From Photobacterium leiognathi (GTDB taxonomy: Bacteria; Pseudomonadota; Gammaproteobacteria; Enterobacterales; Vibrionaceae), in contig NZ_CP131601.1 of the NCBI RefSeq assembly GCF_030685535.1, positions 992,001 through 1,056,000 on the forward strand: a DNA stretch of 64,000 nt, read 5' to 3'. The notes under the pieces were generated by a model. That model was not told where the DNA came from. It searched no databases and saw nothing but the letters and a program-made list of their open reading frames with translations. Positions 9,299 through 18,582 of the stretch are shown one piece after another. The position numbers and the translations under genes are program-made. Position 1 is the first letter of the stretch, and each line of letters starts with the position of its first letter.

Positions 9299-9639
9299 CT
9301 AACGTATCTTCCGTCGGCCGTAATGGTATTCACGATTTTATACTGATCCGTGCAACAGCGATCATTCTTACCCTTTACACTGTATATATGGTCGGTTTCA
9401 TTGCGTTTGGGCCTGAGTTAACGTTTGAAACCTGGAGTGCATTCTTTAGCCAAATCAGTACTAAAGTTTTTACCATGTTAGCGTTGGTTTCAATCCTCGT
9501 TCATGCATGGATTGGTTTATGGCAAGTGCTAACAGACTACATTAAACCTGCCGTTTTAAGAGTGGGATTGCAGTTTGTTGTTGTAGCCGTTCTTTTTGTC
9601 TACCTGTTTGCAGGTTTCTTTATTGTGTGGGGTGCGTAA
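9292..9639 (+). CDS. sdhD: Succinate dehydrogenase hydrophobic anchor subunit
   Basis: 115 residues from the ATG at 9292, which overlaps the end of sdhC and has GGAGG at 9281-9285 upstream. [19 protein letters not shown] and [14 protein letters not shown] are the typical SdhD blocks. The second contains the conserved His and the Asp-Tyr pair near the quinone and haem site. Three membrane helices are predicted. The frame runs open into sdhC, but the upstream extension is not SdhD-like. Confidence 0.95.
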   Translation: MVTNVSSVGRNGIHDFILIRATAIILTLYTVYMVGFIAFGPELTFETWSAFFSQISTKVFTMLALVSILVHAWIGLWQVLTDYIKPAVLRVGLQFVVVAVLFVYLFAGFFIVWGA

Positions 9640-11406
9640 GTGAGCATTGCAGTTCGTGAATTTGATGCCGTGGTTATCGGTGCTGGTGGTGCGGGTATGC
9701 GTGCCGCATTACAAATATCTGAGCAAGGTCTAAAGTGTGCTTTGTTATCAAAAGTCTTCCCTACGCGCTCACATACTGTATCTGCTCAAGGCGGTATTAC
9801 TGTTGCACTAGGTAACTCTCATCCCGATAACTGGCAGTGGCATATGTACGATACAGTCAAAGGCTCTGATTACATTGGTGATCAGAATGCCATTGAATAC
9901 ATGTGTCAGAATGGCCCTAAGTCAGTTATTGAATTAGAAAAAATGGGCCTGCCGTTTTCGCGCTTTGACAACGGTACTATTTATCAACGCCCATTTGGTG
10001 GTCAGTCTAAAGAATTTGGTGGAGAGCAGGCTGCACGTACAGCGGCTGCTGCTGACCGAACTGGTCATGCCTTACTTCATACGCTTTACCAGCAAAATAT
10101 TAAGCACCAAACAACGATTTTCTCAGAATGGTATGCGCTAGATTTAGTGAAAAACCAAGATGGTGCAATTTTAGGGTGTACTGCTCTGTGTATGGAAACA
10201 GGCGAGATTTGTTACTTCAAATCTAAAGCAACGATTCTTGCCACTGGTGGTGCAGGTCGTATTTACGCATCAACAACGAATGCACACATCAATACAGGTG
10301 ATGGCGTTGGTATGGCACTTCGTGCTGGTGTACCAATGCAAGATATGGAAATGTGGCAGTTCCATCCAACAGGTATTGCTGGTGCAGGTGTACTGGTGAC
10401 AGAAGGTTGTCGTGGTGAAGGTGGTTATCTTCTTAACAAAGATGGTGAACGCTTTATGGAGCGTTACGCGCCAAATGCTAAAGACTTAGCGGGTCGTGAC
10501 GTTGTTGCACGTTCAATGATGGTTGAGATCCGCGAAGGACGTGGTTGTGATGGTCCATGGGGCCCACATATTAAGCTTAAACTTGATCACCTAGGTAAAG
10601 ATGTTCTGGAATCACGTCTACCGGGTATTTGTGAGCTCTCTCGTACCTTTGCCCATATTGATCCAGTAAAAGAGCCAATCCCAGTTATTCCTACTTGTCA
10701 CTACATGATGGGTGGTGTACCAACGCAGGTTTCAGGTCAAGCACTTAAACAAAATGCGTCTGGCGCTGATGAAGAAGTTCAAGGTCTATTTGCCTGTGGT
10801 GAGATTGCTTCTGTATCGGTGCATGGTGCAAACCGCTTAGGAGGTAACTCACTGCTTGATTTAGTGGTATTTGGTCGTGCTACGGGCTTACATCTAGGTG
10901 AAACTTTAGCGGCACAAGCTGAAGCACGTCCTGCAACGGACTCTGATATTGAAGCATCGCTTGCACGAGTAAACCGTTGGAATAGCACTCAGAAGGGTGA
11001 AGACCCAGTTCAAATTCGTAAAGATCTACAAACATGTATGCAAAACAACTTCTCGGTATTCCGTGAAGGTGATGCAATGGCTACAGGTTTGACAGAGCTG
11101 AAAGAAATTCGTGAGCGTTTGAAAACAGCACGTTTAGATGACACCTCTTCAGAATTTAATACCCAACGTATTGAATGTTTGGAGCTTGAAAACTTAATGG
11201 AAACAGCAATGGCAACGGCAGTCGCGGCAAATTACCGTACAGAAAGTCGTGGTGCTCATGCGCGTTTCGACTTCCCTGAGCGTGACGATGAAAATTGGCT
11301 ATGTCACTCCATTTACAACCCTGAGACAGAAGCAATGTCAAAGCGTGATGTAAATATGACACCTGTTTATCGTGAAGCTTTCCCACCGAAAGCGCGTACA
11401 TACTAA
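9640..11406 (+). CDS. sdhA: Succinate dehydrogenase flavoprotein subunit
   Basis: Catalytic subunit oxidising succinate to fumarate. 588 residues, identical in length to E. coli SdhA. The dinucleotide-binding motif [14 protein letters not shown] is at 11-24. [10 protein letters not shown] carries His45, the covalent FAD site. [21 protein letters not shown] and the active-site Arg and His ([21 protein letters not shown]) are present. A GTG start directly abuts the sdhD stop codon, implying translational coupling. Confidence 0.98.
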   Translation: MSIAVREFDAVVIGAGGAGMRAALQISEQGLKCALLSKVFPTRSHTVSAQGGITVALGNSHPDNWQWHMYDTVKGSDYIGDQNAIEYMCQNGPKSVIELEKMGLPFSRFDNGTIYQRPFGGQSKEFGGEQAARTAAAADRTGHALLHTLYQQNIKHQTTIFSEWYALDLVKNQDGAILGCTALCMETGEICYFKSKATILATGGAGRIYASTTNAHINTGDGVGMALRAGVPMQDMEMWQFHPTGIAGAGVLVTEGCRGEGGYLLNKDGERFMERYAPNAKDLAGRDVVARSMMVEIREGRGCDGPWGPHIKLKLDHLGKDVLESRLPGICELSRTFAHIDPVKEPIPVIPTCHYMMGGVPTQVSGQALKQNASGADEEVQGLFACGEIASVSVHGANRLGGNSLLDLVVFGRATGLHLGETLAAQAEARPATDSDIEASLARVNRWNSTQKGEDPVQIRKDLQTCMQNNFSVFREGDAMATGLTELKEIRERLKTARLDDTSSEFNTQRIECLELENLMETAMATAVAANYRTESRGAHARFDFPERDDENWLCHSIYNPETEAMSKRDVNMTPVYREAFPPKARTY

Positions 11407-11421
11407 GGGGAGGTTATTAAG

Positions 11422-12135
11422 ATGAAACTCAATTTCTCTATTTATCGCTATAACCCGGATGTGGACAATGCACCACATATGAAAGGTTATACGCTTGAAG
11501 TGCCAGAAGGCTCTGACATGATGGTGCTTGATGCTCTTATCTTGTTAAAAGAGCAAGATCCAACATTAGCTTTCCGTCGCTCATGCCGTGAAGGCGTATG
11601 TGGCTCTGATGGTATCAACATGAATGGTAAAAACGGCCTCGCTTGTATTACGCCATTATCAGCTTTAACGGGTAGCAGCACGATTGTTATTCGCCCACTA
11701 CCGGGCTTGCCTGTGATCCGTGATTTGATCATCGATATGGAGCAGTTCTACAGCAATTACGCCAAAGTGAAACCTTTCTTAATCGATGATGGTGCAGTTC
11801 CGCCTGCGCGTGAAAACCTTCAGGCACCTGAAGATCGTGCACATTTAGACGGTTTATACGAATGTATTATGTGTGCATGTTGTTCAACGTCTTGTCCGTC
11901 ATTCTGGTGGAATCCTGATAAATTTATTGGCCCTGCGGGTTTATTGGCAGCCTATCGTTGGTTAGTTGATAGTCGTGATACAGCAACAGATGAACGATTA
12001 TCAAATCTTGATGATGCATTTAGTGTTTTTCGTTGCCATGGCATAATGAACTGTGTAAATGTTTGTCCTAAAGGACTAAATCCAACGAAAGCGATTGGTC
12101 ACATTAAATCTATGCTGCTTAAACGCGCAGTCTAA
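11422..12135 (+). CDS. sdhB: Succinate dehydrogenase iron-sulfur subunit
   Basis: 237 residues carrying three Fe-S clusters from the flavoprotein to the membrane quinone site. The [2Fe-2S] ligands are in SCREGVCGSDGINMNG and GLAC (about 54-76). The [4Fe-4S] and [3Fe-4S] ligands are in CIMCACCSTSCPSFWW and CHGIMNCVNVCPKGLNP. GGGGAGG precedes the ATG, 15 bases after sdhA. The last gene of sdhCDAB. Confidence 0.98.
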   Translation: MKLNFSIYRYNPDVDNAPHMKGYTLEVPEGSDMMVLDALILLKEQDPTLAFRRSCREGVCGSDGINMNGKNGLACITPLSALTGSSTIVIRPLPGLPVIRDLIIDMEQFYSNYAKVKPFLIDDGAVPPARENLQAPEDRAHLDGLYECIMCACCSTSCPSFWWNPDKFIGPAGLLAAYRWLVDSRDTATDERLSNLDDAFSVFRCHGIMNCVNVCPKGLNPTKAIGHIKSMLLKRAV

Positions 12136-12253
12136 AAATATAATATCGATATGCAGGTGATACTAACTCAATGATTGAGTATGGTCAGTCGGCCTTAATG
12201 CCCGAATGATACAATCGGTGCAAACGACGATAACTAGTGGTTAAGGGAAAATA

Positions 12254-15085
12254 ATGCAGAACGGCGTTATGAAGGCATGGCTTGAGTCTTCACATTTAGC
12301 TGGCGCCAATGCGACTTACGTAGAAGATCTCTACGAGTTGTATCTTAGCGACCCAGAATTAGTTGACGAGCAATGGCGTGATATTTTCGTTGAGTTACCC
12401 GTAGTCAATGAGACTGCTGTAGAACAACCGCATTCACGTGTTCGTGATTATTTCCGACGTTTAGCGAAAGAAACCAACTTTTTAAGTGCTACCGTCAGTG
12501 ATCCAGATGTAGATGCAAAACAAGTAAAGGTATTGCAGCTTATTAATGCATACCGTTTCCGTGGACATCAAAATGCAAGACTTGATCCGTTAGGGTTATG
12601 GCAGCGTGATTTAGTGCCGGATCTTGATCCTGCATTTCATAGTCTGACTGAAGAAGATTTTGATGAAACATTCAATGTAGGTTCATTCGCTGTTGGTCAA
12701 GAGACCATGAAGCTATCTGAAATCTACGCTGCACTGAAACGAACATATTGTGGTTCGATTGGTGCAGAATACATGCATATTACTGATACAGAAGAAAAGC
12801 GTTGGATTCAGCAACGCCTTGAATCAGTCATGGGGCATGGGTCTTTCTCTCAAGATGAACAACTGGCTTTTCTTGATGAATTAACGGCCGCAGAAGGTCT
12901 TGAGCGTTACTTAGGCGCTAAGTTCCCAGGTGCGAAGCGTTTCTCATTAGAAGGTGGTGATGCACTGATCCCGATGATGAAAGAGCTTATTCGTCATGCG
13001 GGTTCACAAGGTGTACGTGAAGTTGTTATCGGTATGGCTCACCGTGGTCGTCTTAACATGTTGGTTAACGTGTTAGGTAAAAAGCCACAAGATCTTTTTG
13101 ATGAGTTTGCAGGTAAGCATGGCGAAAGCTGGGGTACGGGGGATGTTAAATATCACCAAGGTTTCTCTGCCGATTTTGCAACACCTGGCGGTGATGTTCA
13201 CCTTGCTCTTGCCTTTAACCCATCTCACCTTGAAATTGTTAACCCAGTAGTCGTGGGTTCAGTTCGTGCTCGACAAGATCGCTTAGGTGATGAATCTGGT
13301 TCAAAAGTATTACCAATTACTATCCATGGTGACTCAGCGGTTGCAGGGCAAGGTGTTGTTGCTGAAACCTTTAACATGTCGCAAGCACGTGGTTACCGAG
13401 TTGGTGGTACGGTTCGTATCGTAGTGAATAACCAAGTTGGTTTTACCACATCGAATCCAAGTGATACTCGCTCTACAGAATACTGTACAGATATCGCTAA
13501 GATGGTGCAGGCTCCAATCTTCCACGTGAATGCTGATGATCCTGAAGCTGTGGCTTTTGTTACACGTCTTGCGTTTGACTTCCGTAATGAGTTCAAGCGC
13601 GATGTTGTCATTGACTTGGTTTGTTACCGTCGTCATGGTCACAACGAAGCTGATGAGCCAAATGCGACTCAGCCTTTGATGTATCAGAAAATCAAAAAGC
13701 ATCCAACACCACGTAAGATCTATGCAGATTTCCTAACTGATGCTGGTGTGTTTGGTTTAGATACTGCTACTAGCCTTGTGAATGAATATCGCGATGCGCT
13801 TGATCGCGGCGAGTGTGTGGTAAAAGAATGGCGTCCAATGAATCTGCATACAGTCGACTGGACTCCATACTTAGGTCACGACTGGACAGTTGAATGGGAT
13901 AGCAAATTTTCAGAAGAACGCCTTAAAGAGCTAGGATCTCGTCTTTGCCAATATCCTGAAAGCCATAAATTACAAAGCCGTGTACAAAAGCTGTATAACG
14001 ATCGCTTAGCCATGATTGCAGGTGAAAAACTGTTTGATTGGGGCATGGCGGAAACGCTAGCTTACGCAACACTGGTTGATGAAGGCAGTCGTATTCGTAT
14101 TACTGGTCAGGATTCTGGTCGTGGTACTTTCTTCCACCGTCACTCTGTACTTCATAATCAAGATGATGCGAGTACTTATGTACCTCTTGCTCATATTCAT
14201 AATGGTCAAGGTCCATTCCAAGTCTTCGATTCCGTACTTTCGGAAGAAGCGGTATTGGCATTTGAATATGGTTATGCAACGGCAGAGCCAGGTGGTTTAA
14301 CGATTTGGGAAGCGCAATTTGGTGATTTTGCCAACGGTGCTCAAGTTGTGATTGATCAGTTCATCAGTTCTGGTGAGCAAAAGTGGGGCCGTATGTGTGG
14401 TTTAACCATGCTGTTACCTCATGGTTATGAAGGTCAAGGCCCTGAGCACTCATCGGCACGTTTAGAACGTTACCTACAATTGTGTGCTGAGCAAAATATG
14501 CAAGTGGTTGTGCCATCAACACCTGCTCAGGTTTATCACATGATTCGCCGCCAGGTGGTTCGCCCAATGCGTCGTCCATTGATCGTAATGTCACCGAAAT
14601 CGCTGCTTCGTCATCCTTTATGTACATCGACATTGGATGAATTAGCCAACGGTACTTTCTTACCAGCGATTGGTGAAGTTGATGATTTAGACCCTAGCAA
14701 AGTAAAACGTGTTGTGTTCTGTTCTGGTAAAGTTTACTACGACTTACTTGAGCAACGTCGTAAAGATGAACAAGATGATGTTGCCATTGTTCGTATTGAA
14801 CAGCTGTACCCATTCCCTAAAGAGGATGTTGAAGCTGCAATTGCGCAATATCAACACGTTACTGATTTTGTATGGTGTCAAGAAGAGCCTCAAAACCAAG
14901 GTGCATGGTACTCAAGCCAACATAATTTCTATTCAGCATTGCCAGCAGGCGCGCGTTTAAGTTATGCCAGCCGCCCAGCATCAGCCTCACCTGCGGTGGG
15001 TTACATGTCGGTGCACTTGAAACAACAAAAAGCACTTGTAGAAGATGCTTTAACAATTGCTCCGAAAGAGCAAAATAATAATTAG
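12254..15085 (+). CDS. sucA: 2-oxoglutarate dehydrogenase E1 component
   Basis: Thiamine-diphosphate-dependent decarboxylase of the 2-oxoglutarate dehydrogenase complex. 943 residues, about ten more than E. coli SucA. The N-terminal segment LEDLYELYL-type E2-contact region (SSHLAGANATYVEDLYELYL) is present. The ThDP motif follows GDSAVAGQGVVAETFNMSQ, and GMAHRGRLNMLVNVLGK and HNEADEPNATQP bind substrate and cofactor. The C-terminal transketolase-like domain has GQDSGRGTFFHRHSVLH. The 118-base gap after sdhB holds no visible terminator, so sdh-suc read-through is plausible as in E. coli. Confidence 0.97.
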   Translation: MQNGVMKAWLESSHLAGANATYVEDLYELYLSDPELVDEQWRDIFVELPVVNETAVEQPHSRVRDYFRRLAKETNFLSATVSDPDVDAKQVKVLQLINAYRFRGHQNARLDPLGLWQRDLVPDLDPAFHSLTEEDFDETFNVGSFAVGQETMKLSEIYAALKRTYCGSIGAEYMHITDTEEKRWIQQRLESVMGHGSFSQDEQLAFLDELTAAEGLERYLGAKFPGAKRFSLEGGDALIPMMKELIRHAGSQGVREVVIGMAHRGRLNMLVNVLGKKPQDLFDEFAGKHGESWGTGDVKYHQGFSADFATPGGDVHLALAFNPSHLEIVNPVVVGSVRARQDRLGDESGSKVLPITIHGDSAVAGQGVVAETFNMSQARGYRVGGTVRIVVNNQVGFTTSNPSDTRSTEYCTDIAKMVQAPIFHVNADDPEAVAFVTRLAFDFRNEFKRDVVIDLVCYRRHGHNEADEPNATQPLMYQKIKKHPTPRKIYADFLTDAGVFGLDTATSLVNEYRDALDRGECVVKEWRPMNLHTVDWTPYLGHDWTVEWDSKFSEERLKELGSRLCQYPESHKLQSRVQKLYNDRLAMIAGEKLFDWGMAETLAYATLVDEGSRIRITGQDSGRGTFFHRHSVLHNQDDASTYVPLAHIHNGQGPFQVFDSVLSEEAVLAFEYGYATAEPGGLTIWEAQFGDFANGAQVVIDQFISSGEQKWGRMCGLTMLLPHGYEGQGPEHSSARLERYLQLCAEQNMQVVVPSTPAQVYHMIRRQVVRPMRRPLIVMSPKSLLRHPLCTSTLDELANGTFLPAIGEVDDLDPSKVKRVVFCSGKVYYDLLEQRRKDEQDDVAIVRIEQLYPFPKEDVEAAIAQYQHVTDFVWCQEEPQNQGAWYSSQHNFYSALPAGARLSYASRPASASPAVGYMSVHLKQQKALVEDALTIAPKEQNNN

Positions 15086-15112
15086 AACTGGAACAAAAAG
15101 GACAAAACCGAT

Positions 15113-16318
15113 ATGACAATCGAAATTCTGGTTCCCGACCTCCCGGAATCTGTTGCTGACGCAACCGTTGCCACTTGGCACAAACAACCTGGCGATGCCG
15201 TATCTCGTGATGAGGTACTGGTTGATATCGAAACGGACAAAGTAGTATTAGAAGTTCCAGCTCCTGAAGATGGTATTTTAGAAGCTATCTTTGAAGATGA
15301 AGGTACAACTGTTCTTACTAAGCAGTTGATTGGTAAGATTAAAGCGGGTGCTGTGGCTGGTGAGCCTACGCAAGATGTACCAACTGAAGCAGAAGCGTCA
15401 CCAAACAAACGAAATACAGCATCTCTAACTGAAGAAACTAGTGAGGCACTAAGCCCTGCTGTTCGTCGCCTTTTAAGTGAGCATGGCATTGAAGCAAGTG
15501 CAGTGAAAGGTTCAGGCGTTGGCGGCCGTATTACACGTGAAGATGTTGAAGCGTATTTGAAATCGCAATCAGCACCTGAATCTGTAAAAGCGCCAGTAGT
15601 AGAAGCACCATTAGCTCACCGCAGCGAAAAACGTGTGCCTATGACACGTCTACGTAAGCGTGTCGCTGAGCGTCTACTTGAAGCGAAAAACAGTACTACG
15701 ATGCTAACTACGTTTAACGAAGTAAACATGAAGCCAATCATGGATCTGCGTAAGCAATACAAAGATATCTTCGAAGAGCGTCATGGTATTCGTCTTGGCT
15801 TTATGTCTTTCTACGTGAAAGCTGTGGTTGAAGCGCTGAAACGTTACCCTGAAGTGAATGCATCTATTGATGGTGACGACATTGTTTACCACAACTTCTT
15901 CGACGTCAGCATTGCTGTCTCAACGCCACGTGGTCTGGTAACACCTGTGCTACGTGATTGTGATAAGTTGAGCTTAGCTGAAATTGAGAAGGGTATTCGA
16001 GATCTCGCCATTAAAGGCCGTGATGGTAAGTTAACAGTTGATGATTTAACTGGTGGTAACTTTACGATCACTAATGGCGGTGTCTTTGGCTCACTGATGT
16101 CGACGCCAATTATCAACCCACCACAATCAGCAATTCTAGGTATGCACAAGATCCAAGACCGTCCAATGGCGGTAAATGGTCAAGTTGAAATTCTACCTAT
16201 GATGTACCTTGCGTTGTCTTATGATCACCGTTTAGTCGATGGTCGTGAATCAGTGGGTTACTTGGTAACGATTAAAGAGTTGCTTGAAGATCCAACACGT
16301 CTACTTCTAGACGTATAA
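15113..16318 (+). CDS. sucB: Dihydrolipoyl succinyltransferase, E2 of 2-oxoglutarate dehydrogenase
   Basis: 401 residues. The lipoyl domain at 1-77 has Lys43 in ETDKVVLEV as the lipoylation site. A short linker is followed by a peripheral-subunit binding domain ([20 protein letters not shown], about 115-150). The catalytic domain ends with [11 protein letters not shown], whose His and Asp are catalytic. It moves the succinyl group from E1 to CoA. The E3 gene (lpd) is not in this window. AAAAAGGA lies before the ATG. Confidence 0.97.
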   Translation: MTIEILVPDLPESVADATVATWHKQPGDAVSRDEVLVDIETDKVVLEVPAPEDGILEAIFEDEGTTVLTKQLIGKIKAGAVAGEPTQDVPTEAEASPNKRNTASLTEETSEALSPAVRRLLSEHGIEASAVKGSGVGGRITREDVEAYLKSQSAPESVKAPVVEAPLAHRSEKRVPMTRLRKRVAERLLEAKNSTTMLTTFNEVNMKPIMDLRKQYKDIFEERHGIRLGFMSFYVKAVVEALKRYPEVNASIDGDDIVYHNFFDVSIAVSTPRGLVTPVLRDCDKLSLAEIEKGIRDLAIKGRDGKLTVDDLTGGNFTITNGGVFGSLMSTPIINPPQSAILGMHKIQDRPMAVNGQVEILPMMYLALSYDHRLVDGRESVGYLVTIKELLEDPTRLLLDV

Positions 16319-16330
16319 TTTGGCATATAG

Positions 16331-16359
16331 AGGCTGAATAAATGCTCATTATTCAGCCT
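16331..16359 (+). other. Intra-operon hairpin between sucB and sucC
   Basis: A perfect 11-bp inverted repeat AGGCTGAATAA/TTATTCAGCCT with a 7-nt loop sits 12 bases after the sucB stop. The following bases (ATTACTGAC) are not a U-tract, so full termination is unlikely. It may stabilise the upstream mRNA 3' end or act as a processing or partial-termination site between the sucAB and sucCD parts. Confidence 0.6.
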
Positions 16360-16469
16360 ATTACTGACTTTTAGTCTAAAATTGCCAAGCATAATGACGA
16401 AGAGGTTCCCAAGAGTACCTCGTATGGATATAACAAGTCCCAAAGGGATAATAAAACGGATAGAACATC

Positions 16470-17636
16470 ATGAATTTGCACGAATATCAGGCAAAACAGC
16501 TATTCGCTGAATATGGTTTACTGGTACCGGAAGGTTATGCATGTGATACGCCTCAGCAAGCAGCTGAAGCAGCAGGTAAAATTGGCGGTACTAAGTGGGT
16601 GGTGAAATGTCAGGTTCACGCTGGTGGTCGCGGTAAAGCGGGCGGTGTGGAATTACATGAGACCAAAGACGGCATTAAGCAATTTGCACAAAACTGGTTA
16701 GGTAAGAACCTTGTAACTTACCAAACAGATGCAAATGGTCAACCAGTCACTAAAATCCTTGTTGAAGAAGCATCAAATATTGCTAATGAACTGTACTTAG
16801 GTGCGGTTGTTGATCGCGGCTCTCGACGCATTGTTTTCATGGCATCAACTGAAGGTGGTATGGAAATTGAGAAGGTTGCAGAAGAAACGCCTGAATTAAT
16901 TCATAAAGCAGCAATCGATCCACTAGTAGGTCCTCAGGCATATCAAGGTCGTGAGCTTGCATTCAAACTTGGTCTTAAAGGCGACCAAATCAAGCAATTT
17001 ACTAAGATCTTTATGGGCTTAGGTAAAATGTTTGCTGATTACGATTTAGCACTGCTTGAAATCAACCCACTAGTTATCACGGGCGATAACAACCTTCTGT
17101 GTTTAGACGGTAAAATTAACATCGATTCAAATGCAATGTACCGTCAGCCAAAACTGCGTGAAATGCACGATCCATCACAAGAAGATGATCGTGAAGCGCA
17201 TGCCGCACAGTGGGAGCTTAACTATGTTGCACTAGACGGAAACATTGGCTGTATGGTTAATGGTGCTGGTCTTGCAATGGGTACGATGGATATTGTTAAC
17301 CTACACGGTGGTAAGCCAGCAAACTTCCTTGATGTAGGTGGCGGTGCAACCAAAGAGCGTGTAACTGAAGCGTTCAAAATTATCCTTTCTGATAGCAACG
17401 TGAAAGCCGTTCTAGTAAATATCTTCGGTGGTATCGTACGTTGTGATCTTATTGCAGATGGCATTATCGGTGCGATTGCAGAAGTTGGCGTTAAAGTACC
17501 TGTTGTTGTTCGTCTTGAAGGTAACAATGCAGAAGTAGGTGCGGCTAAGCTTGCAGATAGTGGTCTTAATATTATTGCTGCGACTTCGCTAACAGAAGCG
17601 GCGGAAAAAGTAGTTGCTGCAGCGGAGGGTAAATAA
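16470..17636 (+). CDS. sucC: Succinyl-CoA synthetase beta subunit (ADP-forming)
   Basis: 388 residues, the same length as E. coli SucC. The N-terminal ATP-grasp domain begins [20 protein letters not shown] and includes [23 protein letters not shown] and [13 protein letters not shown] mark the metal/nucleotide site and the CoA-ligase domain. With SucD it makes succinate and a nucleoside triphosphate from succinyl-CoA. Its stop overlaps the start of sucD by one base, indicating coupled translation. Confidence 0.98.
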   Translation: MNLHEYQAKQLFAEYGLLVPEGYACDTPQQAAEAAGKIGGTKWVVKCQVHAGGRGKAGGVELHETKDGIKQFAQNWLGKNLVTYQTDANGQPVTKILVEEASNIANELYLGAVVDRGSRRIVFMASTEGGMEIEKVAEETPELIHKAAIDPLVGPQAYQGRELAFKLGLKGDQIKQFTKIFMGLGKMFADYDLALLEINPLVITGDNNLLCLDGKINIDSNAMYRQPKLREMHDPSQEDDREAHAAQWELNYVALDGNIGCMVNGAGLAMGTMDIVNLHGGKPANFLDVGGGATKERVTEAFKIILSDSNVKAVLVNIFGGIVRCDLIADGIIGAIAEVGVKVPVVVRLEGNNAEVGAAKLADSGLNIIAATSLTEAAEKVVAAAEGK

Positions 17637-18508
17637 TGTCAGTTTTAATTAATAAAGATACCAAAGTGATTTGTCAGGGTTTCACTGGCGGTCAAGGTAC
17701 ATTCCACTCTGAGCAGGCGATTGCTTACGGTACTCAAATGGTAGGCGGTGTATCTCCGGGTAAAGGTGGTACAACACACCTAGGTCTTCCTGTATTTAAC
17801 ACGGTACGTGAAGCGGTTGAAGTAACAGGTGCTACAGCGACAGTTATTTATGTACCTGCGCCATTCTGTAAAGATGCAATCTTAGAAGCGATTGATGCTG
17901 GTATTGAGCTTATCGTAACTATTACAGAAGGCATTCCAACGCTGGATATGTTGGATGTGAAAGTACGTCTTGATGAAGCTGGCGTTCGTATGATCGGCCC
18001 TAACTGTCCGGGTGTTATCACACCTGATGAGTGTAAGATCGGTATCATGCCTGGTCATATTCACAAAGCGGGTAAAGTAGGCATTGTATCACGCTCAGGT
18101 ACATTGACTTACGAAGCGGTTAAGCAAACCACTGACGAAGGCTTTGGTCAGTCAACGTGTGTCGGTATCGGTGGTGATCCAATTCCAGGTTCTAACTTCA
18201 TCGATATTCTTGAGATGTTTGAAAAAGATCCAGCGACAGAAGCAATCGTAATGATTGGTGAAATCGGTGGTACTGCTGAAGAAGAAGCGGCAGCTTACAT
18301 CAAAGAGAACGTGACGAAACCTGTTGTTTCTTACATTGCAGGTGTTACGGCGCCTCCTGGTAAGCGTATGGGTCACGCTGGTGCGATTATTTCTGGCGGT
18401 AAAGGTACGGCTGAAGATAAATTTGCAGCACTTGAAGAAGCGGGCGTTAAAACAGTGAAAAGCTTAGCCGATATAGGTAAAGCGTTACGTGAAGTAACAA
18501 ACTGGTAA
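17636..18508 (+). CDS. sucD: Succinyl-CoA synthetase alpha subunit
   Basis: 290 residues. The Rossmann-type CoA-binding domain begins [20 protein letters not shown]. The phosphorylated active-site His is in [17 protein letters not shown] at about residue 247. [10 protein letters not shown] and [12 protein letters not shown] are typical of the family. It partners SucC and closes the TCA operon; a terminator follows 24 bases later. Confidence 0.98.
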   Translation: MSVLINKDTKVICQGFTGGQGTFHSEQAIAYGTQMVGGVSPGKGGTTHLGLPVFNTVREAVEVTGATATVIYVPAPFCKDAILEAIDAGIELIVTITEGIPTLDMLDVKVRLDEAGVRMIGPNCPGVITPDECKIGIMPGHIHKAGKVGIVSRSGTLTYEAVKQTTDEGFGQSTCVGIGGDPIPGSNFIDILEMFEKDPATEAIVMIGEIGGTAEEEAAAYIKENVTKPVVSYIAGVTAPPGKRMGHAGAIISGGKGTAEDKFAALEEAGVKTVKSLADIGKALREVTNW

Positions 18509-18531
18509 TTATTACTTATCGATGATAAATG

Positions 18532-18562
18532 AAAGCCCTGCTATTTTAGCAGGGCTTTTTTG
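18532..18562 (+). terminator. Terminator of the sdh-suc operon
   Basis: Stem AAAGCCCTGCT/AGCAGGGCTTT with loop ATTTT and a T-run of six. It points away from sucD. Only three A residues precede the stem, so it is weaker toward the convergent PhoX gene. Confidence 0.85.
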
Positions 18563-18582
18563 TTATAGCTTAATATTGAAAA

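Noticed and set aside
13334..13702. 122-aa antisense ORF within sucA
   Set aside because: Overlaps a highly conserved catalytic region of sucA, with no ribosome binding site and no recognisable domain; a shadow of sucA codon use. The same applies to other antisense ORFs in sdhA, gltA, sucD and feoB.
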